From Cryptomeria japonica (Eukaryota > Streptophyta > Pinopsida > Cupressales > Cupressaceae), in assembly GCF_030272615.1 (NCBI RefSeq), contig NC_081411.1:182798977-182862976 (forward strand): a stretch of 64,000 nucleotides of DNA, given 5' to 3'. The notes below the pieces were generated by a model. The model ran no database searches. It saw only the letters and a program-made list of their open reading frames with translations, and was not told where the DNA came from. This document shows, one piece after another, positions 36,297 through 47,768 of this stretch (positions are counted from its first letter, which is position 1; every line of letters starts with the position of its first letter). Both the position numbers and the translations under genes were made by a program.

Positions 36297-36350
36297 TTCT
36301 TCTCCCTATAATCACATAGTTCTTCTCCCTATAATCACATAGTTCTTCTT
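36297..36350. repeat. 23-bp tandem repeat near the 3' end of family 2
   Basis: TTCTTCTCCCTATAATCAC plus four bases occurs twice in a row (36297-36319 and 36320-36342), followed by a partial third (TTCTTCTTCCCC). On minus these give purine-rich GGGAGAAGAA blocks, so this may be a multiplied polypurine-tract region. Confidence 0.8.
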
Positions 36351-36539
36351 CCCCTTTGACAACAATGCCAAATTGAAAGTAAAATATATAATGTAACACT
36401 TGACTGTTCAACGTCAACAACCTGCAACTTGATGCTCCCCCTATGGAATAAATCCACTTCTACACCAATCCTACAGTACAATTCTACAAGTAGCTTCAAG
36501 ACTGATGTAATCTACATCATGCTCAATTTACCTCATGAA

Positions 36540-38080
36540 GGGGTACAACCCCTAGCTAACCTCTAAGATACTCAAAAGTATTCTTAGAAAGAGGTTTAGT
36601 AAAGATATCTACAAGCTTTTCCTTGGTAGAAACATTCTCTAAGATCATATATTTACTCTGCACTTTTTCCCTCAAGAAATGATACTTTAATTCAATGTGC
36701 TTGGTTCATGCATTCAAGATAGGGTTCTTTGAAATATTTATGGCACTTTTATTATCACATAAGATCTTTACAGGTTTTGTAAACTTCATCTTAAAACCTT
36801 CCAAAATGTGTTTCATCCAGATAGCCTGGGTACAATTTGTATAAGGTGCAACATACTCAGCTTCAGCAGTAGACTATGAAATACAACTCTACTCCTTGCT
36901 ACTCCATGAAACAAGTATTCCTCATAGAAAGAGTGATCCACCAGTTGTTCTTTTCCTGTCATCAATATTACCTGCCCAGTTTGCATTTGTGTACACCTTC
37001 AAATCAAATTTTCTTTCATATGCATACCATAATCCATAGTCAATAGTACCTTTCAAATATCTGAAAATCCTTTTGGTTGCTATCAAATGTCTTTCCTTTG
37101 GAATCTTCTAAAATCTTGCAATTAGACCAACTGCATGAGCTATATCTGATCTGATGTGAAAAACATAGTACAATTTTCCAATCATTGACCTATACTCTTT
37201 CTCATCAACAAATGTGTCCTCATCTTCCTTAGATAACTTACAACCTCTAACCATTGGTGTTTCAACTAGTTTATAGTCACTCATACCAAATGTCTTTAAT
37301 ACCTCCTTAACATACTTAAACCGTGTGATTAAAATACCACTCTTCATTTAATGTATTAGCAAACCTATGAAATTTTTTATCTCTCCCACTAGAGACATTT
37401 TAAACTCACTTTTTATTTCATTTGCAAAGTCATTGCTCATGTCATCATTTCCTCCAAATATGATATCATCTACAAACACTTCACTAACTAGTATTTTATC
37501 TCCTTCAAATTTCAGATATATGTTGATTTCTTCACCGGTTCTCTGAAATACTATCTTCATCAGGTGTGATTGAATCCTCTCATACCATGCTCTCGGTGCT
37601 TGCTTTAATCCATATAGTGCCTTGTGCAACTTACATACCATATCCTTCTTGTCAGTTAAAGCATAACCATTTGGCTTCTCATTGTATACTTCTTCTTCCA
37701 GTATTCCATTCAAAAATGCATATTTCACATCCATTTGATATACTTTGAATCCTTTATGAGTTGTGAAAGCTAGCAAAGTTCTGACACTTTCCAGTCTAGC
37801 CACTGGTGCAAAATTCTAACCATAATCTTCTCCTTCTTCTTGTGGATAACCTTTGCAAACCAATCTAGCTTTGTTGCAAACTACAACACCATCTTCATTC
37901 AACTTGTTCCTAAAAACCCACTTAGTACCTATTATATTTTTATTTACCGATCGGGGTACTAGAGTCCATGTGTTGTTCTTCTCAATTTGTTCAAACTCCT
38001 CCTCCATAGCTTTAACCCAATGATCATCACCAAATGATTCCTTAACAATTCTAGGCTCAATTATAGAGATCATGAAGAAT
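36540..38080 (-). pseudogene. Reverse transcriptase / RNase H part of family-2 pol
   Basis: On minus, the RVT_2 start is at 37816-38073 (HWVKAMEEEFEQIEKNNTW, LVPRSVNKNIIGTKWVFR). The core frame 37348-37803 reads VYQMDVKYAFLNGILEEEVY, KALYGLKQAPRAWYERI and EVFVDDIIFGGNDD, so the catalytic Asp pair is retained. The end of RT is at 37108-37347 (VKEVLKTFGMSDYKLVETPM). RNase H lies below, to about 36540, and is fragmented, with the final region (near 36560-36700) corresponding to the 'KTKHI..HF..E' and 'FTKPL' blocks. Only a few stops divide RT, making it one of the better-kept RTs in the window. Confidence 0.9.
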
Positions 38081-38153
38081 TCTCTCTGATTCTTCTTCTG
38101 GTGAGTACTCCAGTATCCTTATCTCCATTAATATGTTCAAGATTGTGATTGAG

Positions 38154-39290
38154 TCACACATACCTCAAATTAACATGATCATTATCTTCAATTTCATCTT
38201 CATTACCATCATCTTCTCCTAAATCTACCTGTTCTGGTTGAACTAGTACATCAGTATTCTCTTTACCGGTTTCAGGTTTCACAGGTTCTGGTTTCAAAAA
38301 CAAAATGCAAAGATCTTCATCCTTTTTCTCTACACTAGTTTCCTCTGAGACTTCAGGATACTCATCCACTTGAACATCAGCACTCTCTATTATTCTATGT
38401 GTCCGGTTGTTTAAACACTTGTAAGACTTACTCTTGGTGGAATAACCAAGAAATGTACCTTCATCACTTTTAGCCTCAAACTTGCTAACATAGTCGCCTC
38501 TCTGAATAAAACATTTTCTACCAAATATCTTGAAATAACCAACATTAGGTGATCTACCACACCAATATTCATAAGGAGTCATGTCCTTACCTCTTTTTAC
38601 CAAAATCCTATTCATTGTGTAGACAATTGTACTAATGGATTCTCTCCAAAAAAAATTCACTACACCTCCTTGTATCAACATCATCCTAGCAGCTTTAACA
38701 ACTAACCGGTTGTTTCTCTTTGCAATACTATTTTGTTGTGGTTTCCTGGGTCCAGAAAGTTGCCATTTGATACCATTCTCTTCACAATATCTAGTGAATT
38801 CTTCGCCTTCATTTTTCCCCAGACACTTTATCTTCTTTCCAATCTCCTTTTAAGCTAAGGCCCTAAATGCCTTAAACTTACCAAATGCCTCTATTTTATC
38901 CTTCAAGAATGTGACCCACATTATCCTTGAGAAATCATCAGTGAAGATCATGAAATATCTATCACCTTGAATAATTTTAGTCCTTATTGGTTTACATAGG
39001 TCTGTATGAACCAAATCAAATAGATGCTCTGCTAAAAAAGACTTTCTCTTGAAAGTTGAGGATGTCATCTTTCCGAATTGACATTCCTTACATAGAGAAT
39101 TAACCTGTTTGTCTAATTCGGGAAAACCTCTCACTGTCTTTGACTTACTCACTTTAACAATGTTATCAAAATTTAAATGACAAAATCTCCTATGCCAAAG
39201 CCAACTTTCATCTACTTTAGCAATTAAACAGTTGCTGACTTGAGGATTAAGGAGAAACGGGTTACCTTTAGTCTGCTTGCCAGTTGCAAT
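38154..39290 (-). pseudogene. Integrase part of family-2 pol
   Basis: The pre-integrase/core frame 38850-39152 reads LCKECQFGKMTSSTFKRKSF, DLVHTDLCKPIRTK and FTDDFSRIMWVTFL. A stop then intervenes. Beyond it the expected 'LRSDRGGEF' box reads LGKNEGEEF and the expected 'QQNG..ERKN' box reads QQNSIAKRNN, so the second catalytic Asp and the Glu are both substituted. The frame 38154-38684 holds the post-core region (RESISTIVYTMNRILVKRGK, GRKCFIQRGDYVSKFEAKSD, FLGYSTKSKSY). This integrase would be inactive. Confidence 0.88.
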
Positions 39291-39530
39291 CAGTTAACCT
39301 TTCCTCCCATAGATTTTGCACATGCCATTTTTAAACTCCAATGGATATCCTCTCTCATTGAGTTGGGAAACACTCAAAATATTTTGCTTTAGACCTTCAA
39401 CCTAGTAGACATCATCTACACTACTCTTTCCATTAAGAGAAATAGTTCCCTTACCTTTAACCATGCAGGGTGAGTAATTACCAAATGTTACAACTCCACC
39501 ATCAAATTCCTTCAAAGAAATAAATTTCCT

Positions 39531-40612
39531 CTAGTCACTGGTCATGTGATGTGAACAACCACTATCAATGATCCAATCATCACAATTATCCATTTGTGAA
39601 ACTAAATCTTTGTCATCAGATGTCTCCTCTTTAATGGCTACAAAAACAATGTCTTCATTAGCATCATCATCAGATTCCTCATCAATGATACCACCATCAA
39701 ATGCAATAAGACAATCTCTCTTTCCTTTTCCCTTGAATTTCTTGAACTTCTCTTGCTTGTACTCATTATCACCTTTAGGAAAGTTAGTAGTTATGTGTCC
39801 AATCTTGTTGCATGCAAAACATTTCAAAGGTAGTTTACCTCTATATTTGCCCGTACCTCTGGGAAACTGCTTGACCAACAATGTTTCAAGCTCAACTAAA
39901 TTGTCTTCATCATCAACTTCTCTGCAGGATCTAGTTTTATAACTATGACTAACATCTCTACTTTTTCTCATAGATGGGTTAAAAACAAAAGCTCTAATGT
40001 TGATTCATATTTCTTAATACTACCATCATAACCATTTAATTCAAAAGCAGTAAGCTTACCAATGATGGAATCAAGGGTTACCTTGTTTTTGTCAATAGAT
40101 TTCAAATCCTTAATGGTTGCAACTTGGATAGCATAGAACGGTAACAGGGTTCTCAATACCTTACTAACTACTGTGGCATCATCCATTTTACCATCAACAC
40201 TCTTAATCTCACCAACTATCTCTTTTATCTTCTGACCATACTGTTGGATATTCTCACCTTCAGCCATCCACATGTCATCAAACTTCCCTCTTAGACTCTC
40301 TTCCTTGGAAATCTTTACATGTTCATCACTTCTATAAATCTCTTCAAGTTTCTTCCATACATCATGTGTAGTCTCCATACCATGAATGTCAACATATTCA
40401 ATATCCGATAAAGAACTGATAATAGCCTCCAGTGCTTGATTGTTTTTTTGTTGCTCTTTTTTCTGATCATCAGTCATAATCCCTGTAGGTGCAACATATT
40501 CAGTATTAACATGTTCCCATTAATGGTTTCCAATACTCTTGATATAAATTTTCATTTTGTCACTCCATATCCTATAGTTCTCTCTATTAAACTTCACACC
40601 TTCCTTCATCAT
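39531..40612 (-). pseudogene. gag and protease of copia family 2
   Basis: The likely start is the ATG at 40612 (MMKEGVKFNRENYRIWSDKM), with one stop before WEHVNTEYVAPTG. The frame 39968-40477 continues the UBN2-type Gag (YVDIHGMETTHDVWKKLEEI, GKFDDMWMAEGENIQQYGQK). A frameshift leads to 39531-39971: zinc knuckle CFACNKIGHITTNF, where the canonical His is kept but the final Cys is Phe, then an acidic linker, then the protease motif DDWIIDSGCSHHMTSD with intact Asp-Ser-Gly. Only about two disruptions affect the whole gag-protease unit, fewer than in family 1. Confidence 0.9.
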
Positions 40613-40670
40613 GATATACAAGATCTTTTCCTCAAGTTATTAGGCTTACACCTTAGAGGACCTAAGAAGC

Positions 40671-40685
40671 ACTTTGATACCAATT
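40671..40685 (-). promoter_or_regulatory. Primer-binding site, family 2
   Basis: On minus, ATTGGTATCAAAGTGC directly follows the LTR end ACCATCA. It is a near match to the initiator-Met tRNA complement TGGTATCAGAGC. Confidence 0.85.
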
Positions 40686-42087
40686 GATGGTATGATGAAA
40701 GAACAAGGATCCGGTCAACTGCTGAGAGGGGGGGTGAATTAGTAGATAGAAAAACTGATAAAACTTCACCTATCTCAAAATCAATCTCTCAAAGTAAACT
40801 TATAACTATCAATACAATATCTTTGTCAAGATAAAAAATGTCAAATTAAACCGGATGACTGTTACAATAGATAACCGTAATCAACTTGTAACTTACAAAC
40901 ATCCAAATACTTTTACTAATATAAGTAAAACTTCATTTCATATTGTTGTCGGTTATCATGAGTTATCAAAGTGGATTAAGTAGTTAAGCAAATAAACCAC
41001 AATAAAACATAACCACAGTAATATTCACCACTTGACACAATATTTTTGAAATAGACACCCAAATGGGAAAAACCACGGTGAGATGGAACTCACAATATAA
41101 TTATCTGAACTCTTTTGAAGTTCACCCTGTTAGGAACCAAGCCTGTTAAAGCTTTTACAAAAGGTCCTGTTAAGAACTGATCGTGTTAGGAACTACCTGG
41201 TTAAGGGATTGACTATAATGCCTTGTTATAAGCAATACCCTAGGAGGAGTAACTTTTGTAAAGGATTTAGAATCCAAGCTAATGGATCACCTTTTTAGAC
41301 AATTTGAATAACACCAAGCTTGTTAGAGCTTACTCGGTTTGGGGATTTAACTGTTGTAATTGTTAAAAAACAATAGGAGTTTGCTGATCTATTTGAATAG
41401 CACTTCACTTGCTTGTTTAGATCCTTTTTATGCTCCTATCTACCTTTACTCAAATAGCAGATACACCATGCAGTTTGGAAACCACACACTCAACTGATCT
41501 TTGCCAACAATTCAACTAAAAAAACTCATCGACCTTATAAACAAATCAACTAGGTCGGTAACACAATAAAAACCTAATTCTCATAGAGATTACAAACAAG
41601 TTGGTTCAAGTATGACCATTGGATTACATAAAAAACTCTACACATCATTCAAGAAAGCCTCGACCGCTCCTTGATCACTGCTTCATTGAACTTAGTAAAT
41701 CATCACATGCTTTGCATTACATGCAGTATGCTTGCTCATTCCCAAGACAAAAAACCGTTACCTCAATGCACCAAAATCTCTTTGAGACTCACTTCACATG
41801 CATACGTGTCATAATCATTACTGCTCATCATCAGATCATAAATTAATATAACAATTCAACAACTTAATCGGTTAGGGTTTATCAAAATAACAAGTAGGGT
41901 TTACCAGTTCAACTCATACTTAACAATATCGGTTCACTCCACAAACTAACCTATCGGTTATAGTTTCCTTTCACTAGCTCTTCCTACCGGTTACAAAACA
42001 ACATTACAATAATAAAATTACTAGTTAATTGACATTTATGACAACATAATAAATCATTAATGCAATCTTCATGCAAATACCAACATA
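40686..42087 (-). mobile_element. 5' LTR of copia family 2
   Basis: On plus the LTR runs from TGATGGTATGATGAAAG (40686) to about ACCAACA (42087), roughly 1.4 kb; on minus it starts TGTTGGTATTTGC and ends ACCATCA. Its first 130 bp strongly resemble the inner part of family-1 LTR ends, including GGGGGGGTGAAT and AAAACTTCACC. The block from about 41740 to 42020 recurs in LTR D. It carries repeated ACCGGTT-like motifs (ACCGGT, TATCGGTTC) seen in both copies. The upper boundary is set from where similarity stops and the CA end; it could be off by tens of bases. Confidence 0.75.
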
Positions 42088-43331
42088 ATCTTTTTTTCAC
42101 CAGATCAACAAACTTGACCACACATATAGATCTGATAAAATTCAATAATAACAATGATAAGTAGATAAATAACACAACACATAATACCAATATTTGACGT
42201 GGAATACTCGGTTAAGGGAAAAGCCATGTTCGGAACCTACCTATAATAAGATGATAGTCTGCAGTAGTATGTGAAAATATTACAATGGGGAATCCACTAG
42301 CATTTAGGCACACTACCTAGACCTCACTTCTCAAAAGATAATGTCCTAGAAGTCTACAACCCTCAGGGAAGGTTCACTACCTTACAATGAAGTGTCACTA
42401 ACTTACAAAATAATTGGACTACAATCCAGAAGGAATGAACTAAAAGAATAGCATTTCCAAATGCCTGATGACAATTCTAATTAAGCACATTGTCTTCTCT
42501 GCAATACCAATCTCTATGCAATCACAATTCCAAAGGATGAATCCCTTGTTTGCACATACAACACTCTCTGATAATGTAGACACTACATTAACACCTAAAT
42601 TACGTGACAATATCACCTATTTATACAAATCATCAATCTTGACAACAAGGTTGGCTAAACCCTCAACTCATAATTATGAAATTAATGATACAAATATTGT
42701 CCATCAGACCAATATATGATATACATGACATAACATGGACCTAAATTAAATTCCCAAATAGTCAACTCCACCAAAAATCATGCCAAGATCAACTACAACA
42801 TGCTAGATCACTAGGAAAACTGCATAACATGAAGAACATCACCAGTTTGGCAAAATAACCAAGAACTCACACAACAATAAATGTGGATCATAAAAAAAAA
42901 TAGGACATACTGAGGAAACACCAACAAGAATAGTAGAATCATCAGCAACAGCTCCACCAAGACAACTTATCAAATCTTCATCGATCAACATCTGAACCTC
43001 AAGAACACTCAAACAACAACAACTGTTATGAAGAAAAGATAACTTGCAGAGAACCAAATCATGAACCATCTAAAAGGAAGATATAGAAGATCATCCTAAA
43101 CAATATCGCAAAATCTCAGGTCAAGATCTGATCACACCACAATATACTAGAGAAAATATTGTACTCTGCAAAGCTTTGATCAAATAAACAAACTGTAAAA
43201 CTAGATCATCTGATATGATAAATTAAGCTTTCAAGATGATACTAGAAATAATCCATACACCAAACCATGATCCCAATAAACCAATCTGCAATCACTGGAG
43301 CAGCAATATGTTGACATCAATGAAAACAACA
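42088..43331 (-). mobile_element. Probable truncated 3' LTR of copia element 3
   Basis: The right end CAATATGTTGACATCAATGA, then AAACAACA, is similar to the end of the 5' LTR of element 3 (46064-46088, ATATGTTGACATCAATGACA). The stretch ATTTGACGTGGAATACTCGG near 42191 resembles the 'catggaaaaccc' region of the other LTR near 45219. Overall similarity by eye is weak, and the expected left terminus TGTTGAAT is absent, the sequence meeting the family-2 LTR instead. I see no coding in this stretch; the frames at 42468-42719 and 42839-43069 have no motif. Confidence 0.45.
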
Positions 43332-43339
43332 TATCCTAG

Positions 43340-44998
43340 CAGCAACAATGTGCAACATCACCTTGTAAACTCCTTGTTCTAGTTGAACCGCATAAGTCTA
43401 TGTGTACCAAATCCAATAATCTGGTAGAATATTGTTCCTTTCCTCTAAATGTTCCTTTTGTCTTCTTTTCTACTTGACATCCTTTAAAAATACTATTATC
43501 CAATTTAGTTAGTTTGGGTAAATCTCTCATAGGTCTCCTCAAACTAATCTTCACCAAATTGTTAAAATTGATGTGACACATCCTCTAGTTCTATAGTTAA
43601 CTTTTATTTATCTTAGATGATAACAAATGTCCTGTAGCAGCTTTCAATTGATACATGTCTCCATTTGTCCTCTTTCCTGTAGCAATAATAGTTATGGATT
43701 TCTTTTGGATCTTATAGCCACCATCTTGGAAAATGACATTGTAGCCATTTTCACACATATGTCCAACACTCAAGAGATTATGATATAATCCTTTCACATA
43801 GTATACATTGTGAGTGTTATTTTTTTCATCAAAAGTAATATAACCTATTCCAACAATCTAAGAAGTCTAATCATCTCCAAATCTAATAGAACCACCATCA
43901 TACTTTTCAAGTTTTACAAACCTACTTTTGTCACTAGTAAAATTATTTGAACATCCACTATCAATCAATCATTCACTCCTATCTCTTCTAACATGAAATG
44001 TTGATCAAACTTTATGGTTTCAGGTCTCTATAAAAGCCATTTTTTCCTTAATAAAAAACATGAAATGTTGATGTAACAATTTTATCTACTTTAGACATCT
44101 CTTTATTATTTCTAGATTTAGATTCATCTTTTTCAACCAAGAACAAACATAGTAGGCTTTTTTTATTGAAATTTCCTTTATTTTCCTTAAAAAAAAATGT
44201 TTCCTCACCCCGAACATCTAGATGTATAATGACCAATCTTTCCACACTTAAACATTTAAGGGGTAATATACCTTTATAGTTGTCAGTTCCCCTCTCCAAC
44301 TTTCTCACAAAGTTTGCTTCCATTTCACCCAGGCTATCATCATCTGAATCTTCATCTGAAGCTTTTGATGCTTTAAATTTTATCTCAATTTTTTCTTTGT
44401 CTTTACCAAACTTCCTCATCTCAAATGCAGTCAAAGTGTCATACAACTGTTCTTTAATAAATTTGGATGAATCATAAGTTTCTTCAATAGCTGAAATCTT
44501 GTCACTGTAACATTATGATAAATTCCTCATGATCTACTCTATCACATCCTTGTCATCCAAGATACCATCAAGTTATCTGATCTCATTCACTTCATTATCA
44601 ACCTTCTGAAAGTAACTTGTTATGTCTTCATCTTCTTCCTTCCTCGAGTTCTCATATTTGTCTTTAGCAATCTACATCTTAGATAGCTTAACTCTATCAT
44701 TTTCTTCATAGATATTCTTCAATATTTCCCAAACTTTATAAGCAATATCCAATGCAAAAACCTTCACTAATTTAGTTTTAAATAGGTCACTAAAGATAGC
44801 ATACCTTTCTCATTCATTTTCTTCATAGACTTTCATCCCATGTGGGGTAGTATGACCATTTTTTGGCATCACATACTTCATTTCCACAACTTTCCAATTC
44901 TTATAACTTAGAGAAATCAAGTATCCTCTCATCTTCACTCTCTATAACATATAGTCAGATCCTTCAAAGGTAGGAATAGTCAATTTGTGTGCCATCAT
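43340..44998 (-). pseudogene. gag to integrase remnant of copia element 3
   Basis: Read on minus from the ATG at 44998 (MMAHKLTIPTFEGSDYML, then a stop), the Gag body is recognisable: KNWKVVEMKYVMPKNGHT, YEENDRVKLSKM and LYDTLTAFEMRKFGKDKEK (44048-44446). The zinc-knuckle region (LPLKCLSVERL) is frameshifted. The protease lies near 43940-43980 with frame breaks. The pre-integrase segments are 43597-43797 (KGLYHNLLSVGHMCENGYN) and 43336-43581 (MCHINFNNLVKISLRRPM, LLDLVHIDLCGSTRTRS). The element breaks off right after the first integrase motif: the rest of integrase, RT and RNase H are missing. Confidence 0.85.
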
Positions 44999-45038
44999 AT
45001 CTTCCTCGAATGGTTAGTCTTACTTTCTAGGAACCAAA

Positions 45039-45052
45039 GCTCTGATACCAAT
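45039..45052 (-). promoter_or_regulatory. Perfect primer-binding site, element 3
   Basis: On minus, TGGTATCAGAGC occurs exactly, two bases after the LTR end. It is the canonical complement of the plant initiator methionine tRNA 3' end, and is undamaged in an otherwise decayed element. Confidence 0.9.
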
Positions 45053-46088
45053 TGTTGAATATGCCAGAGAACTAAAAGGTGGGATGAAAAAATTATACCA
45101 ATTATTATCTTTTACTTAGTCCATAGAAACAAACACTATAAACAAAATTTTAATAACTTAACCATAAAAAAATATAAGCATGAAAGAGAACACACATACA
45201 CAAGAACAATAGGTATACATGGAAAACCCAAGGAGGGAAAAACTATCAAATATGCTAATTATCAATCATGAAAGACCTATTAGGGTGACACTGGCTAAGG
45301 TGATTTTTACAAAACATGGCTCACTACAGGTGGGCTCAGTACCCAGCTACAAGTGCCAGAAAAGAAGGCCTCATTTCTCAGAAGAAGAAGAAAAAATAAA
45401 GAATCCACCACTGAAGCACAACTGCCACTATGTTGTAATGCTAAAAGAAACCTTTGGATAATTTCCTTTGGTACCAAATGACAATAGCACATAACCTCAC
45501 TACTCAACCACAACTTCACAAGCTCACATACACTTGCAAAAAATATATTTTCTTTAAATACAATCCACTCACTTCTTAAATATTTTTTATTAAAATCACC
45601 CTCAATTTATTCCGATCTCTTAAATTAAGAATCTCTCCAAGTCAGCCAAAAATTAATTTACCAAAACATAATTTGATATAATTATGCACTAAAAATTCCT
45701 ATGGTGGAAAAGGAATGAGAAGTGGACCACACCACATTGCATAACATCAATCAAAACAACACATTATACATACACCACAAATTCCAGAGAAAAAATAGAA
45801 TCATTCAAGGTCAACCAAACCTGGAATGAACATATCAGCAACCACAACACCAAAGCTCATCGTCATGTTCCAAATGAGAATATTAAAGTTAAGGATATGA
45901 ATAACATAAATCTAAAATCTCATTAACAAAGCATAAAATGTGAACAAATGCAAAGCTCTACAAACTCTACCAGAAAACATCACCAACACTGAATAGACTT
46001 ATAGAGAACATCTTCCAAACCACCAAAATACAAAGCAAAAACCAGAAATTGAAACACGGAATGAATATGTTGACATCAATGACAACCA
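45053..46088 (-). mobile_element. 5' LTR of copia element 3
   Basis: On plus the LTR begins TGTTGAATATGCCAGAG next to the PBS. The upper end is placed at ATCAATGACAACCA (46088), because a minus-strand start resembling TGTTGTCATTGATGTCAACA is common for plant copia LTRs. The length is about 1.04 kb. It contains CATGGAAAACCCAAGGAGGG near 45219, a typical R-region motif. No convincing gene lies inside; the frame at 45219-45461 is incidental. Confidence 0.65.
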
Positions 46089-47070
46089 TACTAATATACC
46101 ATCAACTTCACATTTGCAATACTAGATACTAAAAAAACAATCCATTCTCTCATTTCAAAGCCTCATACCAATGGATAGATGACCACAAACAAGGCCAACT
46201 AATAAAATTTAAATTAAGATTGAATTAATCTTGTGGACATAAATAATCCACATCAGAGTCTTCAATTTAACCAATGGGTAAAGACAATCGACTAAACTAC
46301 ACAACTCATATATCCAAAACCAATAAAGTATGCAGACTCATCATCATATAAGTAACATTCAAAACTGAAATATCAAAAAGGATAACATGAGGATTTCACG
46401 AGTCAAACACTAGAGCACTAATCAAGTCTGATTTTCCAAACAAATAAACAACAAAGAATGATTATAAAGGAACTAAATAAGCATTCATACAAATATTAAA
46501 ATTGATTAATTACAATGTATGTCACAAATCTACAAACTACAAATTTTGTTAACATGCAAGGCCTGCAAAACCATCTTTGTGCAAATCTGAATTCACGAAG
46601 AATATTCCAAATCTATTAAACCACTTTGTTAATCAACACACATGCAAATACATATCCACTTACTATTTGGAAGACCCATGAGTCTTAGAAACACTAAAAT
46701 AGTGAAACAACAATAGTGGAATAGTATAGATAAGAATGACCTAAAATTTATTTATGCCTCTATAGACACCTAAAATTGTCCTTGTTTAATTAAATAAATT
46801 TATTTATTTAATTAATTATTTCAAATGTTATATTTTTTTCACTATTAAATAATGAAATATTTTTAATTAATTCATTAAGGTTTTCTTTTATAAATTAAAT
46901 AAATATTTATTATTTATTTAGTCTCACCTCTTTCTTAAATTAAATAAATATTTTTAGTTACTTAATTCAACCCCTTTTCCTCTATTAATTAAATAAATAT
47001 TGTTACCCATTCATGGGTTTCAAAAGGTTAATATTTTTTGCAAAGATCAAGGAAATAAGGAGGAGATTTG
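46089..47070. other. Unassigned repeat DNA with an LTR-like block
   Basis: There is no gene. From about 46752 the sequence TATAGACACCTAAAATTGTC is followed by alternating ATTAAATAAAT and TTTATTTAATTAA stretches to 46998. This resembles the beginning of a retroelement LTR, with a likely related start (TGTAGACATCTAAGAATGTC on minus) near 59384. No internal domain is attached. Confidence 0.4.
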
Positions 47071-47074
47071 GTCA

Positions 47075-47490
47075 AAACCTGAGTGGGGATGGGTTTAGAT
47101 CAACTTTGATGGGGCTTTGAGGGGCAACCTGGGTATCTGTGGAGCAGGATGTGTGGCTTGTGATGATGATGGGGAGGTTTTTTTTAAAGGTACAAAAGGC
47201 TACAAGATGGAACTAACAATGATGCAGAAGTGCAAGTGGATTTGTTAGCAACTAATTTGGTAGTGAAAATGAAGGTTTTGAAAGTCCATTTGGAGGGAGA
47301 TTCCCAAGTTGTGGTTAATGCTATCATGAAAGGTGTAACCCCAAGTTGGAGATTAAATAAGATCATCACCTTAATCTACTCAAAATTAAAAACTTTTCAA
47401 GTTTTTTTTTCTCATGTAAGGAGAAGTGTTAATGTCATTGCTGACAGGTTGTCTAATGTGGTGCATGCAAGTTATCCAAGGGAGAGGTGA
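47075..47490 (+). pseudogene. LINE-type RNase H (RVT_3) fragment
   Basis: In one frame the start reads INFDGALRGNLGICGAGCV, the equivalent of the usual 'INFDGASRGNPG..GIG' opening of plant LINE RNase H, preceded by a stop. A frameshift occurs between about 47176 and 47205, near a run of T. The next frame gives GTNNDAEVQVDLLATNLVV, then VHLEGDSQVVVNAIMKGVTP and HVRRSVNVIADRLSNV, the GDS and H..N..AD catalytic boxes. No RT precedes it. It is a stranded 3' part of a LINE on the strand opposite to the large LINE at 51-58 kb. Its residues differ enough that it is not a recent copy of that element. Confidence 0.8.
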
Positions 47491-47768
47491 GGTGGTGGGA
47501 TGGAAATGATACCAATGTTCAATGGATTTAAGACAAACTACTAAGTAGAATACCATTGGCATACTTGAAATGTGTGAAATGTGTTTTTCTCTTATGTTAG
47601 TGTGTAGAGATTGGCTCGAGTATTATGGGTAATTAATGTTGAATGATTCTGCAATGGCGGCAAATGTTGGGAGTGATTTATTAATAGTTAGAAAAGGAAT
47701 TTACACTCATTCAGTGTGGTAGATGAGCGAAGGTGGTGGTGGTGATAGCAGTTTTTGTGTAGAGTTCA

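Larger units (their letters stand above)
36223..40685 (-). mobile_element. Internal region of copia family 2
   Basis: This is a second, clearly different copia element on minus, with PBS at 40671-40685, then gag, protease, integrase, RT and RNase H down to about 36540. It is homologous to family 1 only at protein level. Its 5' LTR is 40686-42087 and its 3' LTR is the hybrid LTR D. Confidence 0.9.

Noticed and set aside
39568..39942. 124-codon plus-strand Ser-rich frame
   Set aside because: It is the antisense shadow of the acidic linker in family-2 gag/protease.
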